Numbered from the stretch's first letter, positions 9,032 through 18,362 are shown. The stretch is 64,000 nucleotides of DNA from Nocardia bovistercoris (GCF_015674855.1 NZ_JADMLG010000001.1:549995-613994), one strand, 5' to 3'. Numbers and translations: made by a program. The notes: generated by a model not told the origin, from the sequence alone.

Positions 9032-9103
9032 TCAAGGAATGAGAAGCATCCCGAGGAAACTCTGAAACGCGCTGACGAGCTGCTCGATGAAGTTCGGGAT
9101 CAC
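9032..9103 (-). CDS. 23-residue hydrophobic microprotein
   Basis: A short reading frame, GTG to TGA, that begins MIPNFIEQ and ends MLLIP. It has no recognised family. Two purine-rich stretches (AGGAG and AAAGGAAG) lie within 16 bases upstream of the GTG, and in-frame stops just upstream rule out a longer protein. An 11-bp hairpin begins six bases after the stop. The peptide is mostly hydrophobic with a few polar residues spaced as in an amphipathic helix, so membrane association is likely. It is convergent with the lipase gene, and the two are separated by back-to-back terminators. That it is a real gene is inferred from its signals only; no function is proposed. Confidence 0.55.
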   Translation of the reverse strand: MIPNFIEQLVSAFQSFLGMLLIP

Positions 9104-9120
9104 GGCTCTTCCTTTCTCCT

Positions 9121-9484
9121 AAACTCGCTACCGAAACGCGGGCACAGACTTCGAAACCGGCTCGCTCCCGCGAGCGGGCACATCGACATCGCCTCGACCT
9201 GACCGCCGTCGCGCTGACTCACCAGGTATTCGACGTGACACGGAACAGGGATGGGATCGAATCCGAGACCGGAAGATCTCCCGAAAAACGCTGCCGCCGC
9301 GCGAAATCACCGTTCGCTTGCGATCGGCGACCCTCCCGGCGTGGAGACCATTCGGTCCATATCCCGTGTCGGCACAGACCAGGTATAGCCGCGATGCGTT
9401 CGCCCAAACTTTGCCAGAACGAATATCAGACCGAGCGGAATCCTCCACCGACCCGATGCTCCCACTCGAGGTGGGCGCGCGACA
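9121..9484. other. Intergenic region, no gene seen
   Basis: This 364-bp stretch holds the leader of the 23-codon gene (minus strand) and the promoter region of the following plus-strand gene. A small GCTCGC/GCGAGC hairpin at about 9160-9176 lies in the leader. No open frame here has a convincing start, ribosome binding site or composition. Confidence 0.5.
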
Positions 9485-10123
9485 ATGGAACCGATGACAG
9501 ATCTGGTGTGGTACGCGTCCTACGGATCGAATATGCATTCCGCTCGGTTCGCCTGCTACCTCGCGGGCGGAACCCCCGAGGGCGGCGCGATCGATCTCCC
9601 CGGCTGCCGCGACCGCACCGCCCCGCGGCGCACCCGCGCGCTCGCACTGCCCGGACTCCTCTACTTCGCCACCGAATCCCGCACCTGGACCGGCGGCCGC
9701 GCCTTCTACACCCCCGAGGCCGCCGGTGTGACAGCCGCGCGCGCATATCTCGTCACCGCCGAACAATTCGGCGATATCGTCGCCCAGGAGATGTACCGCA
9801 CCCCCGACGCCCATCTCGACCTCACCGCGGCCGTGTCCGCAGGCCACGCCGCGATCGGCCCCGGACGCTACGAAACCCTCATCCGCACGGGCACTCTCGA
9901 TGGCCACCCGATGCTCACCTGCACGGCGCCCCGCGAATACACCGCCCTGCCCGGCAATCCCCCGTCTCCCGCCTACCTGCGCCACCTGGCCGCCGGACTC
10001 CGCGAATCCCACGACTGGCCGCTCCCCCGAATCGCCGAATACCTGGCCACCAGGCCCGGCGCGAACCTCAGGTGGACCCCGCGATCGGTGCTGACGGCAG
10101 TGACCGCGCACCCCGACCGCTGA
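9485..10123 (+). CDS. Gamma-glutamylcyclotransferase-fold protein
   Basis: A 212-residue protein with YASYGSNM near its N-terminus, the glycine-rich signature of the GGCT/AIG2-like fold. A Glu in the later segment PGRYETLIRTG could serve as the catalytic acid. Homologues in actinobacteria are sometimes labelled histone deacetylase, but nothing here resembles a zinc deacetylase. Substrate is unknown. GAGGTGG lies nine bases upstream of the first ATG; a second ATG nine bases in is also possible. It appears monocistronic. Confidence 0.65.
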   Translation: MEPMTDLVWYASYGSNMHSARFACYLAGGTPEGGAIDLPGCRDRTAPRRTRALALPGLLYFATESRTWTGGRAFYTPEAAGVTAARAYLVTAEQFGDIVAQEMYRTPDAHLDLTAAVSAGHAAIGPGRYETLIRTGTLDGHPMLTCTAPREYTALPGNPPSPAYLRHLAAGLRESHDWPLPRIAEYLATRPGANLRWTPRSVLTAVTAHPDR

Positions 10124-10133
10124 CGCCCCCGAC

Positions 10134-10289
10134 TCACCTCAGCAGGCAGGCGCCGGAGGCCACCAGCAGCCTGACCTCGGCCGCGGTCCTGTCCACATCC
10201 ATCGCGCCGGTGTCGAGAGCGTGGTGTTCGAGATTCCCGAGGTCGGCGAAAGCGGGCGGTCCGGTCAGGATGATCACGTCACCGATCAT
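10134..10289 (-). pseudogene. Possible remnant of a P-loop kinase-like gene
   Basis: A 51-codon frame downstream of the FAD monooxygenase gene. Its start, DVIILTGPP, looks like the first strand and loop of a P-loop nucleotide-binding protein but lacks the GKS/T that should follow. It passes directly into HHALDTGAMDVDRTAAEV, which resembles the C-terminal end of small nucleotide kinases. The simplest reading is an internally deleted remnant. There is no good ribosome binding site. It may equally be a chance open frame. Confidence 0.3.
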
Positions 10290-10345
10290 GCTCCGACCGT
10301 AATCCGGGAATCCCCGCGACGAAAGTCTTCATCTTTCGCGCCGCT

Positions 10346-11485
10346 TCAGGCACCAGTACCGCACCGCGCACGGCGACCGGCAGCCGCCCCGATCACGCGC
10401 ACGGCCGTATTCCGTGCCAGCAGACCCGCGCGACTCTCGGGCACCAGCAGGGCGGCGCCGACGCGGAACCCTCGTTGCCGAGGTTCGACCGAGCGGCGAT
10501 GGGCGGACTCGTACCGAACGAACCCCGCCGTGTGGTCGACCGTCGCCGTCAGGGATTCAGCCAGTCGGTAAGCGCCCGCGATGGCGAGGGTCGAACCATC
10601 GCCGAGCAGAGACAGACAGGAGGCGGCGTCGCCGACCAGGACGACGCGTCCGGTCGACCAGCGCGGCAGATCGATGCGGCTCACGGAGTCGAAGTACAGA
10701 TCATCGGCCGAACGCACCTGATCGAGCAGTTCCGGCACCCGCCACCGTGCGTCCCGGAAGGCTTCGATCACGAGTCTCTTGTGGGTCGCGAGGTCACGGT
10801 GGTCGAGGTCGGGAACAGGATCACGCCGAAAGAAGAACGCCGCCACCGCGCGACCCGCGGCGGGATGGACCCCGACGGCGCGACCGGGCATGCCGTGGAA
10901 GATCGCCTCGCGTTCGGAACCGAACGGCGTGGGCACCGGCAGAGTCGCGACGTACATGCCTTGGTCGGTACGGAACCGCGTTTCGGGGCCGAAGGCCAGG
11001 CGCCGCACGGCCGAATGCAGACCGTCCGCACCGATCAGTAGATCGAACCGCCCGGATTCGGCGTTCTCGAAGGTCACATCGACGCCGTGCGCGTCCTGTG
11101 CCACCGCGGCGATGCTCTGCCCCCAACGGAAGTCGGCGATCTCGCGCGCACTCTCCGTCAAGATGCCCGCGAGGTCGGCGCGCGGCAGTTCCAGTGCTTC
11201 GGAACCGCTGCCGAACGCCGACAGTGGCAGTGCCGCGATGTGTTCGCCGCGCGCATCGACGAAGGTCATGCGGTCGACGGAGGTCGCGGCTTCCCGCAGG
11301 CGCGGCAATATCCCCATCCGCCGGACCACGTCGATCGCGAAGCCTTTCACGTCCACCGGATTGCCGCTGGACCGCTGCCCCGACGCGCGTTCGACGACGG
11401 TGACCACGTCGCCGCGCCGCGCCAGCCAGTAGGCCAGCGTCGCCCCCGCGACTCCCGCTCCCGAAATCAGTATGTTCGCGGCCAT
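10346..11485 (-). CDS. FAD-dependent monooxygenase (PHBH/UbiH-like)
   Basis: A group A flavin monooxygenase of 379 residues, expected to hydroxylate an organic substrate using NAD(P)H and O2. The N-terminus MAANILISGAGVAGATLAYW is the dinucleotide-binding GxGxxG fold. LIGADGLHSAVR (middle) is the DG motif and VLVGDAASCLSLLGDG is the GD motif that contacts FAD. The frame runs far upstream over the divergent TetR gene, but this ATG gives the natural Rossmann N-terminus and follows a GAGGTGG-type ribosome binding site. The TetR regulator is divergent with an operator palindrome just upstream, so it is probably a substrate-induced detoxification or catabolic pair. Confidence 0.88.
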   Translation of the reverse strand: MAANILISGAGVAGATLAYWLARRGDVVTVVERASGQRSSGNPVDVKGFAIDVVRRMGILPRLREAATSVDRMTFVDARGEHIAALPLSAFGSGSEALELPRADLAGILTESAREIADFRWGQSIAAVAQDAHGVDVTFENAESGRFDLLIGADGLHSAVRRLAFGPETRFRTDQGMYVATLPVPTPFGSEREAIFHGMPGRAVGVHPAAGRAVAAFFFRRDPVPDLDHRDLATHKRLVIEAFRDARWRVPELLDQVRSADDLYFDSVSRIDLPRWSTGRVVLVGDAASCLSLLGDGSTLAIAGAYRLAESLTATVDHTAGFVRYESAHRRSVEPRQRGFRVGAALLVPESRAGLLARNTAVRVIGAAAGRRARCGTGA

Positions 11486-11500
11486 GTTCACCCACCTCAC

Positions 11501-11525
11501 TAAATGGACGAATTTCGTCCACTTA
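11501..11525. promoter_or_regulatory. TetR operator palindrome
   Basis: TGGACGAA-T-TTCGTCCA is a perfect 8+1+8 palindrome (11505-11521), with three further matching pairs outside it. It lies 15-40 bp upstream of the monooxygenase start and between the divergent pair. A half-copy, TTTCGTCCG, occurs at about 11552-11560 next to the regulator start. Binding by the adjacent TetR protein is inferred. Confidence 0.75.
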
Positions 11526-11560
11526 ATAGACGGTACAGTAACCGGAATACTTTCGTCCGG

Positions 11561-12133
11561 ATGGAGAGTGTGACGGTGCGAGCCGACGCAAGGAGCAATC
11601 GTGATCAGATCCTCGCCGCCGCCTTGATCGCATTCCGCGAGAAGGGCATCGACGTACCGATGAAGGAGATCGCCGACCTGGCGGGCGTCGGCGTCGGCAC
11701 CCTTTACCGTCATTTCCCGGATCGCGACGCCGTACTCACCGCCATCGCCCACCCCTATCTGGCCGACCTCGCCGCCCGCGCCGCGACCGCACGCGCCGAG
11801 GAACCAACCGCGTGGACCGCCCTGGCCCGCTTCCTGCACGAATGCGCGCAGGCTCGGCTCGGCGCACTCGCCGCCGCACTCGAACCGACGCTGCACACCT
11901 GCATCCGAAACAACCCCGAACTCACGGAGATTCGCGCGGCCGTGGTCGATCACCTCACCGCGATGACCGACGCCGCGCACGCCGAGGGCACCCTGCGCAC
12001 CGATGTCGGCACCGCCGACATCGCCAACCTGATGACGGTGCAGATCTACGCCCGTGCGGGCGAGAACACCGCCGAGGCCACGCGGCGCGTCGTGGACCTG
12101 ATCCTCGACGGACTCCGCACCGCCCCCGGATGA
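11561..12133 (+). CDS. TetR-family transcriptional regulator
   Basis: A TetR repressor of about 190 residues. The N-terminal helix-turn-helix is recognisable in QILAAALIAFREKG followed by MKEIADLAGVGVGTLYRHF. The rest is the variable ligand-binding and dimerisation domain. The ATG at 11561 is used here; GTG codons at 11570 and 11576 are also in frame, and GGAGA at 11563-11567 would suit the latter. Divergence from the FAD monooxygenase and the shared palindrome suggest that it controls that gene and itself. It ends six bases before the convergent acyl-CoA dehydrogenase gene. Confidence 0.85.
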   Translation: MESVTVRADARSNRDQILAAALIAFREKGIDVPMKEIADLAGVGVGTLYRHFPDRDAVLTAIAHPYLADLAARAATARAEEPTAWTALARFLHECAQARLGALAAALEPTLHTCIRNNPELTEIRAAVVDHLTAMTDAAHAEGTLRTDVGTADIANLMTVQIYARAGENTAEATRRVVDLILDGLRTAPG

Positions 12134-12139
12134 GAACGA

Positions 12140-13285
12140 TCAGGACAGTTTGAGCGACCGTCCGATGATCTCCTTCATGATCTCGGTGGTGCCGCCGTAG
12201 ATCGTCTGGATGCGGGCGTCGGTGTAGGCCTTGGCGATCGGGTATTCGCGCATGTAGCCGTAGCCGCCGTGCAACTGGAGGCAGCGGTTGACGAGGTCGA
12301 GTTGTTCCTCGGTGCTCCACCACTTGGCCATGGCGGCGTCCTCGGCGGAGAGCTTCTTCGCGTTGAGATCCTCGATGAAGCGGTCGACCAGCACGCGCAC
12401 GGCGGTGGTCTTGGTGGCGAGTTCGGCGAGTACGAAACGGGTGTTCTGGAGTGCGCCGATGGGCTTGCCGAACGCCTTGCGGTCGCGGACGTACTGGATG
12501 GTCATGTCCAGACAGCCCTCCATGGCCGCCGCCGCCATGACCGCGATGGACAGGCGCTCCTGCGGTAGGTTCTGCATGAGGTGGATGAAGCCCATGCCCT
12601 CGGTGCCGAGCAGGTTCTTGCCCGGTACCCGCACATCGTTGAAGCTGAGTTCGGCGGTGTCCTGGGCCTTGAGGCCGATCTTGTCCAGGTTGCGGCCGCG
12701 TTCGAAGCCTGCCATGCCGCGCTCGACCACGAACAGACTGAACCCCATCGCGCCCTTCTCCGGATCGGTCTGGGCCACCACGATCACGATGTCGGCGTTG
12801 ATGCCGTTGGTGATGAAGGTCTTGGCGCCGTTGAGGATCCAGTCGTCGCCGTCGCGGATCGCGCGGGTCTTGATGCCCTGCAGGTCGGAACCGGTGCCGG
12901 GTTCGGTCATGGCGATGGCCGTGATGATCTCACCGGAGCAGAATCCGGGTAGCCAGCGCTGTTTCTGCTCTTCGTTCGCGAGATCGATCAGATAGGGCGC
13001 GATCACATCGTTGTGCAGGGTGAAACCGAGGCCCGAGTACTGGCCTTTGCACGACTCCTCGGTGATCACCGCGTTGTAGCGGAAGTCGAGCACGCCGCCG
13101 CCGCCGAACTCCTCCGGCACGGCCATGCCGAGGAAGCCCTGTTTGCCCGCTTCGAGCCACACCGACCGGTCGACGATGCCCGCCTCCTCCCACTTCGCGT
13201 GGTTCGGGGCGACGTGCTGATCGAGAAATTTGCGGAACGACTCCCGGAACAGCTCGTGCTCGGGTTCGAACAGTGTGCGCTCCAC
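12140..13285 (-). CDS. Acyl-CoA dehydrogenase (FadE type)
   Basis: A 381-residue acyl-CoA dehydrogenase, an FAD enzyme that introduces the alpha-beta double bond in acyl-CoA. The N-terminal helical domain is followed by the beta-domain signature AMTEPGTGSDLQGIKT and the C-terminal helical domain. The catalytic-base Glu is in IYGGTTEIMKEI, and the FAD/tetramer contact segment is LQLHGGYGYMREYP. Length is normal for the family. It starts at a GTG five bases after AGGAGG. Chain-length specificity cannot be read. It is convergent with the TetR gene. Confidence 0.93.
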   Translation of the reverse strand: MERTLFEPEHELFRESFRKFLDQHVAPNHAKWEEAGIVDRSVWLEAGKQGFLGMAVPEEFGGGGVLDFRYNAVITEESCKGQYSGLGFTLHNDVIAPYLIDLANEEQKQRWLPGFCSGEIITAIAMTEPGTGSDLQGIKTRAIRDGDDWILNGAKTFITNGINADIVIVVAQTDPEKGAMGFSLFVVERGMAGFERGRNLDKIGLKAQDTAELSFNDVRVPGKNLLGTEGMGFIHLMQNLPQERLSIAVMAAAAMEGCLDMTIQYVRDRKAFGKPIGALQNTRFVLAELATKTTAVRVLVDRFIEDLNAKKLSAEDAAMAKWWSTEEQLDLVNRCLQLHGGYGYMREYPIAKAYTDARIQTIYGGTTEIMKEIIGRSLKLS

Positions 13286-13461
13286 ACCAACCTCCTAGTG
13301 ACCACACCGGCCGGTCCACACCGACCCGTCGTTGCCACATACGGTACCCGGAATGAGAACCGTTGTTCACTTCCGGTGCCGAAATTGTTGTCTCACCTGG
13401 AGTAAATCCGCAGCGACATCCCGATTTCCAACGAATGGCGACCCCGCCCGCCGGTGCGGTC

Positions 13462-14334
13462 TCAGACCGGAAGCAGCGCGCGCAGCCGACCCGCGAGCCT
13501 GCGACCGGAATCGCGCTCGCGTTCGGCGAACAGGTACTTCATCTCCTCTTCCAGGCCCTTGCGCACCACCTGGCACAGCTCGAGGGCCGCGGCGTCCAGG
13601 TCGGCGGCGTCGCGCCAGGGCGCGGGGTCGATCGGCGTGCCCGCCGAGAAGTAGAACCGCTCGGGGCGCGGCAGCACGGTGGGGCCGATGCCGCGCAGCA
13701 GCGGCGGCGTCAGATCCGTCTTCAACCCGAGCGCCTCGACCGCCCAGCGCACCGGGGCCATGACCGGGTGTCCACCGTCGAAGACGATGTCGAAGGCGTC
13801 ATCGATGCCGATCATGGCGACCGGGACGATCGGCGCGCCCGCCTCGATGGCCATGCGCGCGAATCCGGTGCGGCCCTCCCACTTCAGCACGTACTTCTCG
13901 TTCTTGCGGCGAATGGCCTCACGTCCGCCTCCGGGAAAGACCAGCACCGCCTCGCCGCGGCCGAGCAGCGTCGCACAGTTGTCGCGGGTGCCGCGCACCG
14001 AACCGTAGTGGTGCAGGAAATGCCGCACGCCCGGCACCGCGATGAGCAGGTTCTCGGCGAGTCCTCGGATCAGCCGTCCCCGGGCGCGCAGCACCTCGGG
14101 CAACAGCAAGGGGGCGTCGATGATCCCCAACAGATTGTGATTGCCGACCAGTAGCACCGGGCCTTCGGCGGGTATGTTCTCCAACCCGTAGAAGCGCGGA
14201 CTCGTCCATGCCCGCAAGGGGGCGAGCAAAGTCTCGAGGACTCGGATATCGGTGTCGTCCAGCGCCACATCCAGCGGTGCGCCGTCGGTCAGGATTACCT
14301 CGGCGGGCGAGGATTCAGGCATCGGTGTCCCCAT
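13462..14334 (-). CDS. Lysophospholipid/DGAT2-like acyltransferase
   Basis: An LPLAT-superfamily acyltransferase. The acceptor motif is GNHNLLGIID, with the catalytic His and a downstream Asp. The second block is VLVFPGGGREA, closer to DGAT2/monoacylglycerol acyltransferases than to classical PlsC. No clear membrane helix is visible. The ATG at 14334 gives 290 residues; a second ATG at 14322, preceded by GGGGA, may be the true start. Sequence further upstream is open but not protein-like. A role in glycerolipid or storage-lipid synthesis is inferred from the family. Confidence 0.8.
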   Translation of the reverse strand: MGTPMPESSPAEVILTDGAPLDVALDDTDIRVLETLLAPLRAWTSPRFYGLENIPAEGPVLLVGNHNLLGIIDAPLLLPEVLRARGRLIRGLAENLLIAVPGVRHFLHHYGSVRGTRDNCATLLGRGEAVLVFPGGGREAIRRKNEKYVLKWEGRTGFARMAIEAGAPIVPVAMIGIDDAFDIVFDGGHPVMAPVRWAVEALGLKTDLTPPLLRGIGPTVLPRPERFYFSAGTPIDPAPWRDAADLDAAALELCQVVRKGLEEEMKYLFAERERDSGRRLAGRLRALLPV

Positions 14335-14708
14335 CGAATGTCGGATCCCAGCACTTCGTCGTAATGGAATGAACAGCCCCTGCGCCGCACGTAGCTGCGG
14401 CCTCGATGACCAACCGTACCGCATCGGAATGGAACGGGTCGCCACCTCGGGGCGACCGGGAAGTGGACGGCGACGGCCCATTTCGGAAACCGACCCGATG
14501 GAATGTCACGAAAAGGCGGAATTCACCCGCACAGCGGATTTCGTTGCCCACGAAGGAAACTCGCGCACACAGCGGCAACTTCCGCTAGCCGCAAGGTAAC
14601 CCGGAAATGCTCTCCGTCCGCGATTCGATGGCGGAACGGATCAATGACACGGCTGTGGCGTACTCGACACCGAAACAACCGCGACCGGCGAGAAATGTGA
14701 ATACGACA

Positions 14709-14738
14709 CCGGGTGGTCGATCGATATCGACCACCCGG
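14709..14738 (-). terminator. Hairpin terminator after hflX
   Basis: CCGGGTGGTCGAT and ATCGACCACCCGG form a perfect 13-bp stem with a CGAT tetraloop, 21 bp beyond the hflX stop codon. The remaining spacer (14335-14708) shows no convincing gene. Confidence 0.8.
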
Positions 14739-14759
14739 CATTCCGAGAGTCCGGCCCGA

Positions 14760-16394
14760 TCACTCCGACGCGATGGAACCGGCGTGCGCGTACTCCGACA
14801 GCGACGCGGCCAGCGCGTGCGGAACGCGGGCGTGCACCCGGGTACCGCCCTCCTCGTGCGTGGACCCGATGATCCGGCCGTCGGCGTGGATACGCGCCAG
14901 CAGATCGCCGCGCGTGTACGGCAGCAGCACGCTGACCTCGACGTCGAGACCGCCGAGCACCTCCGCCAGTCGCGCACGCAGTTCATCGATGCCCGCGCCG
15001 GTGTGCGCCGAGACGAAGGCCGCGTCCGGCAGCAACCCGCGCAACCTGGTCAGCTCCGTGCGACCCACCGCGTCGATCTTGTTCACCACCAGCAGTTCCG
15101 GCGGCGCGGCGGCGCCCTGCTCCTTGATCACGTCGGTGATCACCTCGCGCACCGCCTCGATCTGGCCCAGCGGCATCGGATCGGAACCGTCGACCACGTG
15201 CAGCAGCAGATCCGCGCCCGTCACCTCCTCCAGCGTGGAGCGGAACGCCTCGACCAACTGGGTCGGCAGGTGTCGCACGAATCCGACGGTGTCGGTGAAC
15301 ACCACCTCGCGGCCGTCGTCGAGCGCGGCGCGGCGGGTGGTCGGATCGAGGGTGGCGAACAGCGCGTCCTGTACCAACAGGCCCGCCCCGGTCAGCGTGT
15401 TCATCAGACTCGACTTGCCCGCGTTGGTGTAGCCGACGATCGCGACCGACGGCACCCCGCTTGACTCGCGGCGGGAGCGCTTGGTGTCGCGCGCCGTCTT
15501 CATCTCACGGATCTCGCGGCGCAGTTTCGCCATCCGCTCGCGAATGCGGCGACGATCGGTCTCGATCTTGGTCTCACCGGGACCGCGCAGACCAACACCG
15601 CCGTTGCTGCCCGCGCGACCGCCCGCCTGCCGCGACATGGACTCACCCCAGCCGCGCAGCCGCGGCAGCATGTACTCCATCTGGGCCAGCGCGACTTGCG
15701 CCTTGCCCTCGCTGGAGGTGGCGTGCTGGGCGAAGATGTCCAGGATCAGCGCCGTGCGGTCGATCACCTTGACCTTGACGACCTTCTCCAGCGCCGTCAA
15801 CTGCGCCGGGGTGAGTTCACCGTCGCAGATCACGGTGTCGGCGCCGGTGTCGAGTACCACCGCCCGCAGCTCGTCGGCCTTTCCGGAACCGATGTAGGTG
15901 GCCGGATCGGGTTTGTCGCGGCGCTGGATCAATGCCTCGAGCACCTGGGAGCCCGCCGTCTCGGCGAGCAGCGCCAACTCGGCCATATCGGCCTCGGCGC
16001 GCGCGGCGGTGCCACCGGTCCAAACACCGACCAGGACGACCCGCTCCAGCCGCAGCTGCCGGTACTCGACCTCGGTGATGTCGGTGAGTTCGGTGGACAG
16101 ACCGGCGACCCGGCGCAGCGAACCGCGATCCTCCAACTGGAGTTCACCGGTGGTCGGCTCGGCGGCGGCCCACCCGGAGTGCCTGGTGCCGCGCAACCGC
16201 TCGTCGCGGGCGCGCATGCGGGCGGCATGCTCGGCCACCACGTCACCGTTCGCCGCCACGTCACCGTTCGCCGCCACGTCACCGTTCACCGCCGCAGCGC
16301 CGTCGGACGCGGAGGCGTCGGCGGAATCAGCGGTCTCGTCGGCGAGGTCGTCACCGGCGGCCGTATTGATGTCGAAAGTCTCTGAATTCCTCAT
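14760..16394 (-). CDS. hflX: GTPase HflX
   Basis: HflX is a ribosome-associated GTPase that splits or rescues stalled 70S ribosomes under stress. The N-terminal HflX domain includes PATYIGSGKADEL and RTALILDIFAQHA. The Gly-rich linker GVGLRGPGETKIETDRR precedes the G domain, with G1 GYTNAGKSS, G3 DTVGF and G4 NKID. The 544-residue length exceeds E. coli HflX because of an acidic, Ala-rich N-terminal extension of about 80 residues. That extension contains a short tandem repeat (NGDVAA units, 18 bp in DNA, about 16246-16300). It lies downstream of dapF and ends at a strong terminator. Confidence 0.95.
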   Translation of the reverse strand: MRNSETFDINTAAGDDLADETADSADASASDGAAAVNGDVAANGDVAANGDVVAEHAARMRARDERLRGTRHSGWAAAEPTTGELQLEDRGSLRRVAGLSTELTDITEVEYRQLRLERVVLVGVWTGGTAARAEADMAELALLAETAGSQVLEALIQRRDKPDPATYIGSGKADELRAVVLDTGADTVICDGELTPAQLTALEKVVKVKVIDRTALILDIFAQHATSSEGKAQVALAQMEYMLPRLRGWGESMSRQAGGRAGSNGGVGLRGPGETKIETDRRRIRERMAKLRREIREMKTARDTKRSRRESSGVPSVAIVGYTNAGKSSLMNTLTGAGLLVQDALFATLDPTTRRAALDDGREVVFTDTVGFVRHLPTQLVEAFRSTLEEVTGADLLLHVVDGSDPMPLGQIEAVREVITDVIKEQGAAAPPELLVVNKIDAVGRTELTRLRGLLPDAAFVSAHTGAGIDELRARLAEVLGGLDVEVSVLLPYTRGDLLARIHADGRIIGSTHEEGGTRVHARVPHALAASLSEYAHAGSIASE

Positions 16395-16500
16395 ACACCA
16401 TCCATGCTGCCACGTAGACGCGGGTCAGCGCATTCGATATTCGTCCTCGGCGAAACGGAACGCGGCCATCGGACCCGCTCCCGCGCCGGAGATCGTCGCC

Positions 16501-17400
16501 TCAGAACCCGTTCCACCACTGTTCGCCGATGCGTCCCGCGGCCACCAGGACCGAAGGACCGCGCAACCGGGCGGCGCCCGCCTCTAGTCCGACCGCAACG
16601 GCTCCGCCCGGCACCCGGATCGTCACCTCACCGGTGTCGACGGCGAGATCGAAACCCTCATCGGCCAGCAACGCGGCGGCTGCCGCCACGGTTCCCGTTC
16701 CGCAGGAACGCGTCTCGCCGACACCGCGCTCGTAGACGCGCATATCGGCGGCCCGGTCGGGACCGAGCGGGGTCAGGATCTCGATATTCACCCCGAGCGG
16801 GAACAGGTCGGGGTCGTAACCGGGTGAGACGGTCAGGTCGAGCTTCGCCAGCGATTCAGCGGACAGGTTGCGGTCGACGCAGGCCAGGTGCGGATTGCCG
16901 ACATCGATGCCGATGCCCGGATATGCCCAGCCCGCGATGGTCGCCGTGGACGCGCCGAGCGCGCGGACCACACCCATGTCCACCGTGACCTCGCCGTGCG
17001 TCGGCCCGCTCTCGTGCACGACGACCGGTCGCGCGCCCGCGCGACTGCCGACCACGTAGCGCTCCCGCGATTCCAGCCCCGAGGCCGCGAGATAGTGCGC
17101 GAACACCCGGACGCCGTTGCCGCACATCTCCGCCGTCGACCCGTCGCCGTTGCGGTAGTCCATGAACCAGTCGTCGGCCGCAACGCCCTCCGGAATCGAA
17201 GCGAGCACACCCGCGTCACGCAGGGCGCCCGCCCGCGCGACCCGAAGCACGCCGTCGGCCCCGAGGCCGCGCTGCCGATCGCACAGCGCCGCGACGCGTT
17301 CGGCGGTCAACTCGAGGCGCACGTCGAGATCGGGCAGCACCACGAAATCGTTCTCGGTGCCGTGTCCCTTGCTGAACTCGATATCCGCCACGCTGCCCAC
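16501..17400 (-). CDS. dapF: Diaminopimelate epimerase
   Basis: DapF converts LL- to meso-diaminopimelate for lysine and peptidoglycan synthesis. The two catalytic cysteines are in AEMCGNGVR and RSCGTGT, and the N-terminal substrate loop is HGTENDFVV. At 299 residues it has family length. It lies in the order miaA, SpoU-type methylase, dapF, hflX on the same strand. dapA and dapB occur separately later in the window. Confidence 0.96.
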   Translation of the reverse strand: MGSVADIEFSKGHGTENDFVVLPDLDVRLELTAERVAALCDRQRGLGADGVLRVARAGALRDAGVLASIPEGVAADDWFMDYRNGDGSTAEMCGNGVRVFAHYLAASGLESRERYVVGSRAGARPVVVHESGPTHGEVTVDMGVVRALGASTATIAGWAYPGIGIDVGNPHLACVDRNLSAESLAKLDLTVSPGYDPDLFPLGVNIEILTPLGPDRAADMRVYERGVGETRSCGTGTVAAAAALLADEGFDLAVDTGEVTIRVPGGAVAVGLEAGAARLRGPSVLVAAGRIGEQWWNGF

Positions 17401-17480
17401 TTCCTGAACTAGACGACTCGACGACGTCGATTATCCGGTAACACCGCCGCGGCGAATCCACCGCCGCGCTCGTCGTGGCC

Positions 17481-18362
17481 TCACCGTTTGGCGAACGTTC
17501 GACGCTGCCGGGAAATTTCGTACAACGCCACCGCGCCCGCCGACGGCGCGCCGAGCGAACTCGCGCTGCCGCCCATCGGAATGGAGACCAGATCGTCGCA
17601 GGCCGCCTGCCACGCCGCGCTCATCCCGCCGGTCTCGTTGCCGACCACCAGAATCGTCGACTCGGTGAAATCGTGGTCGAACACCGCGTGCGTGCCGTTC
17701 TCGTCGGTGCCGACCACGCGGGTAGGGATGCCGCGCGCGATCTGGCGGTCCCGCAGCGCGAGCACCTGCGCGGCTCCCGCGGCGCGGAATACCGGAACGG
17801 CGAACAGCGACCCGGTGGACGCGCGAACGGCCTGCGGATCGTAGTGATCGGCGCCGTGGCCGGTGACCACGACCGCCGTCGCGCCGAAGGCGTCGGCCGA
17901 GCGGATCAGGGTGCCGAGATTGCCCGGCGAGTTGGGCCGGTCGAAGACCACGACCACCGGCGGCGCCTCCCCGGGCTCCCCCGGTTCGAAGCTCGCCAGA
18001 TCCGTCCCGCGCGCATGCGCCACCGCGACGACTTCCGGTGTGCCGGTGGACTTCTCGCCGAGTTCGGCCATCAACTCCGGCACCAGCCCGACGCACGGCA
18101 CCTCGGCGGTGTCGAGCAGGCGACGCGCCCAACTCGACAGCTCGGGTGCGCCGAGCCGGTACAGCAGCGTCTCCAGCGGCCAGCCGTGCTCGACCGCCTG
18201 GGTGATGGGCCGTACGCCCTGCACGAGGAAACGGCCGTCCCGGTTGCGGGTGGCCCGATTGGTCAGATACGCCTGCCACACCTGCACCGACGCGGTGCGG
18301 GTGCTGACCCGCCGCGCACCCGTGTGGCCCTGGCGGGCACGGTAGGAATCCGGACTCGTCAT
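17481..18362 (-). CDS. TrmH/SpoU-family RNA 2'-O-methyltransferase
   Basis: A SPOUT-class methyltransferase expected to methylate a ribose 2'-OH in rRNA or tRNA. The N-terminal substrate-binding part has the pattern RDGRFLVQGVRPI. The C-terminal knotted domain shows DRPNSPGNLGTLIRSADAFG, NETGGMS, and the motif 3 segment SIPMGGSASSLGAPSAGAVA. The 293-residue length and position between miaA and dapF match the mycobacterial SpoU gene. The exact target nucleotide cannot be stated. Confidence 0.9.
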   Translation of the reverse strand: MTSPDSYRARQGHTGARRVSTRTASVQVWQAYLTNRATRNRDGRFLVQGVRPITQAVEHGWPLETLLYRLGAPELSSWARRLLDTAEVPCVGLVPELMAELGEKSTGTPEVVAVAHARGTDLASFEPGEPGEAPPVVVVFDRPNSPGNLGTLIRSADAFGATAVVVTGHGADHYDPQAVRASTGSLFAVPVFRAAGAAQVLALRDRQIARGIPTRVVGTDENGTHAVFDHDFTESTILVVGNETGGMSAAWQAACDDLVSIPMGGSASSLGAPSAGAVALYEISRQRRTFAKR

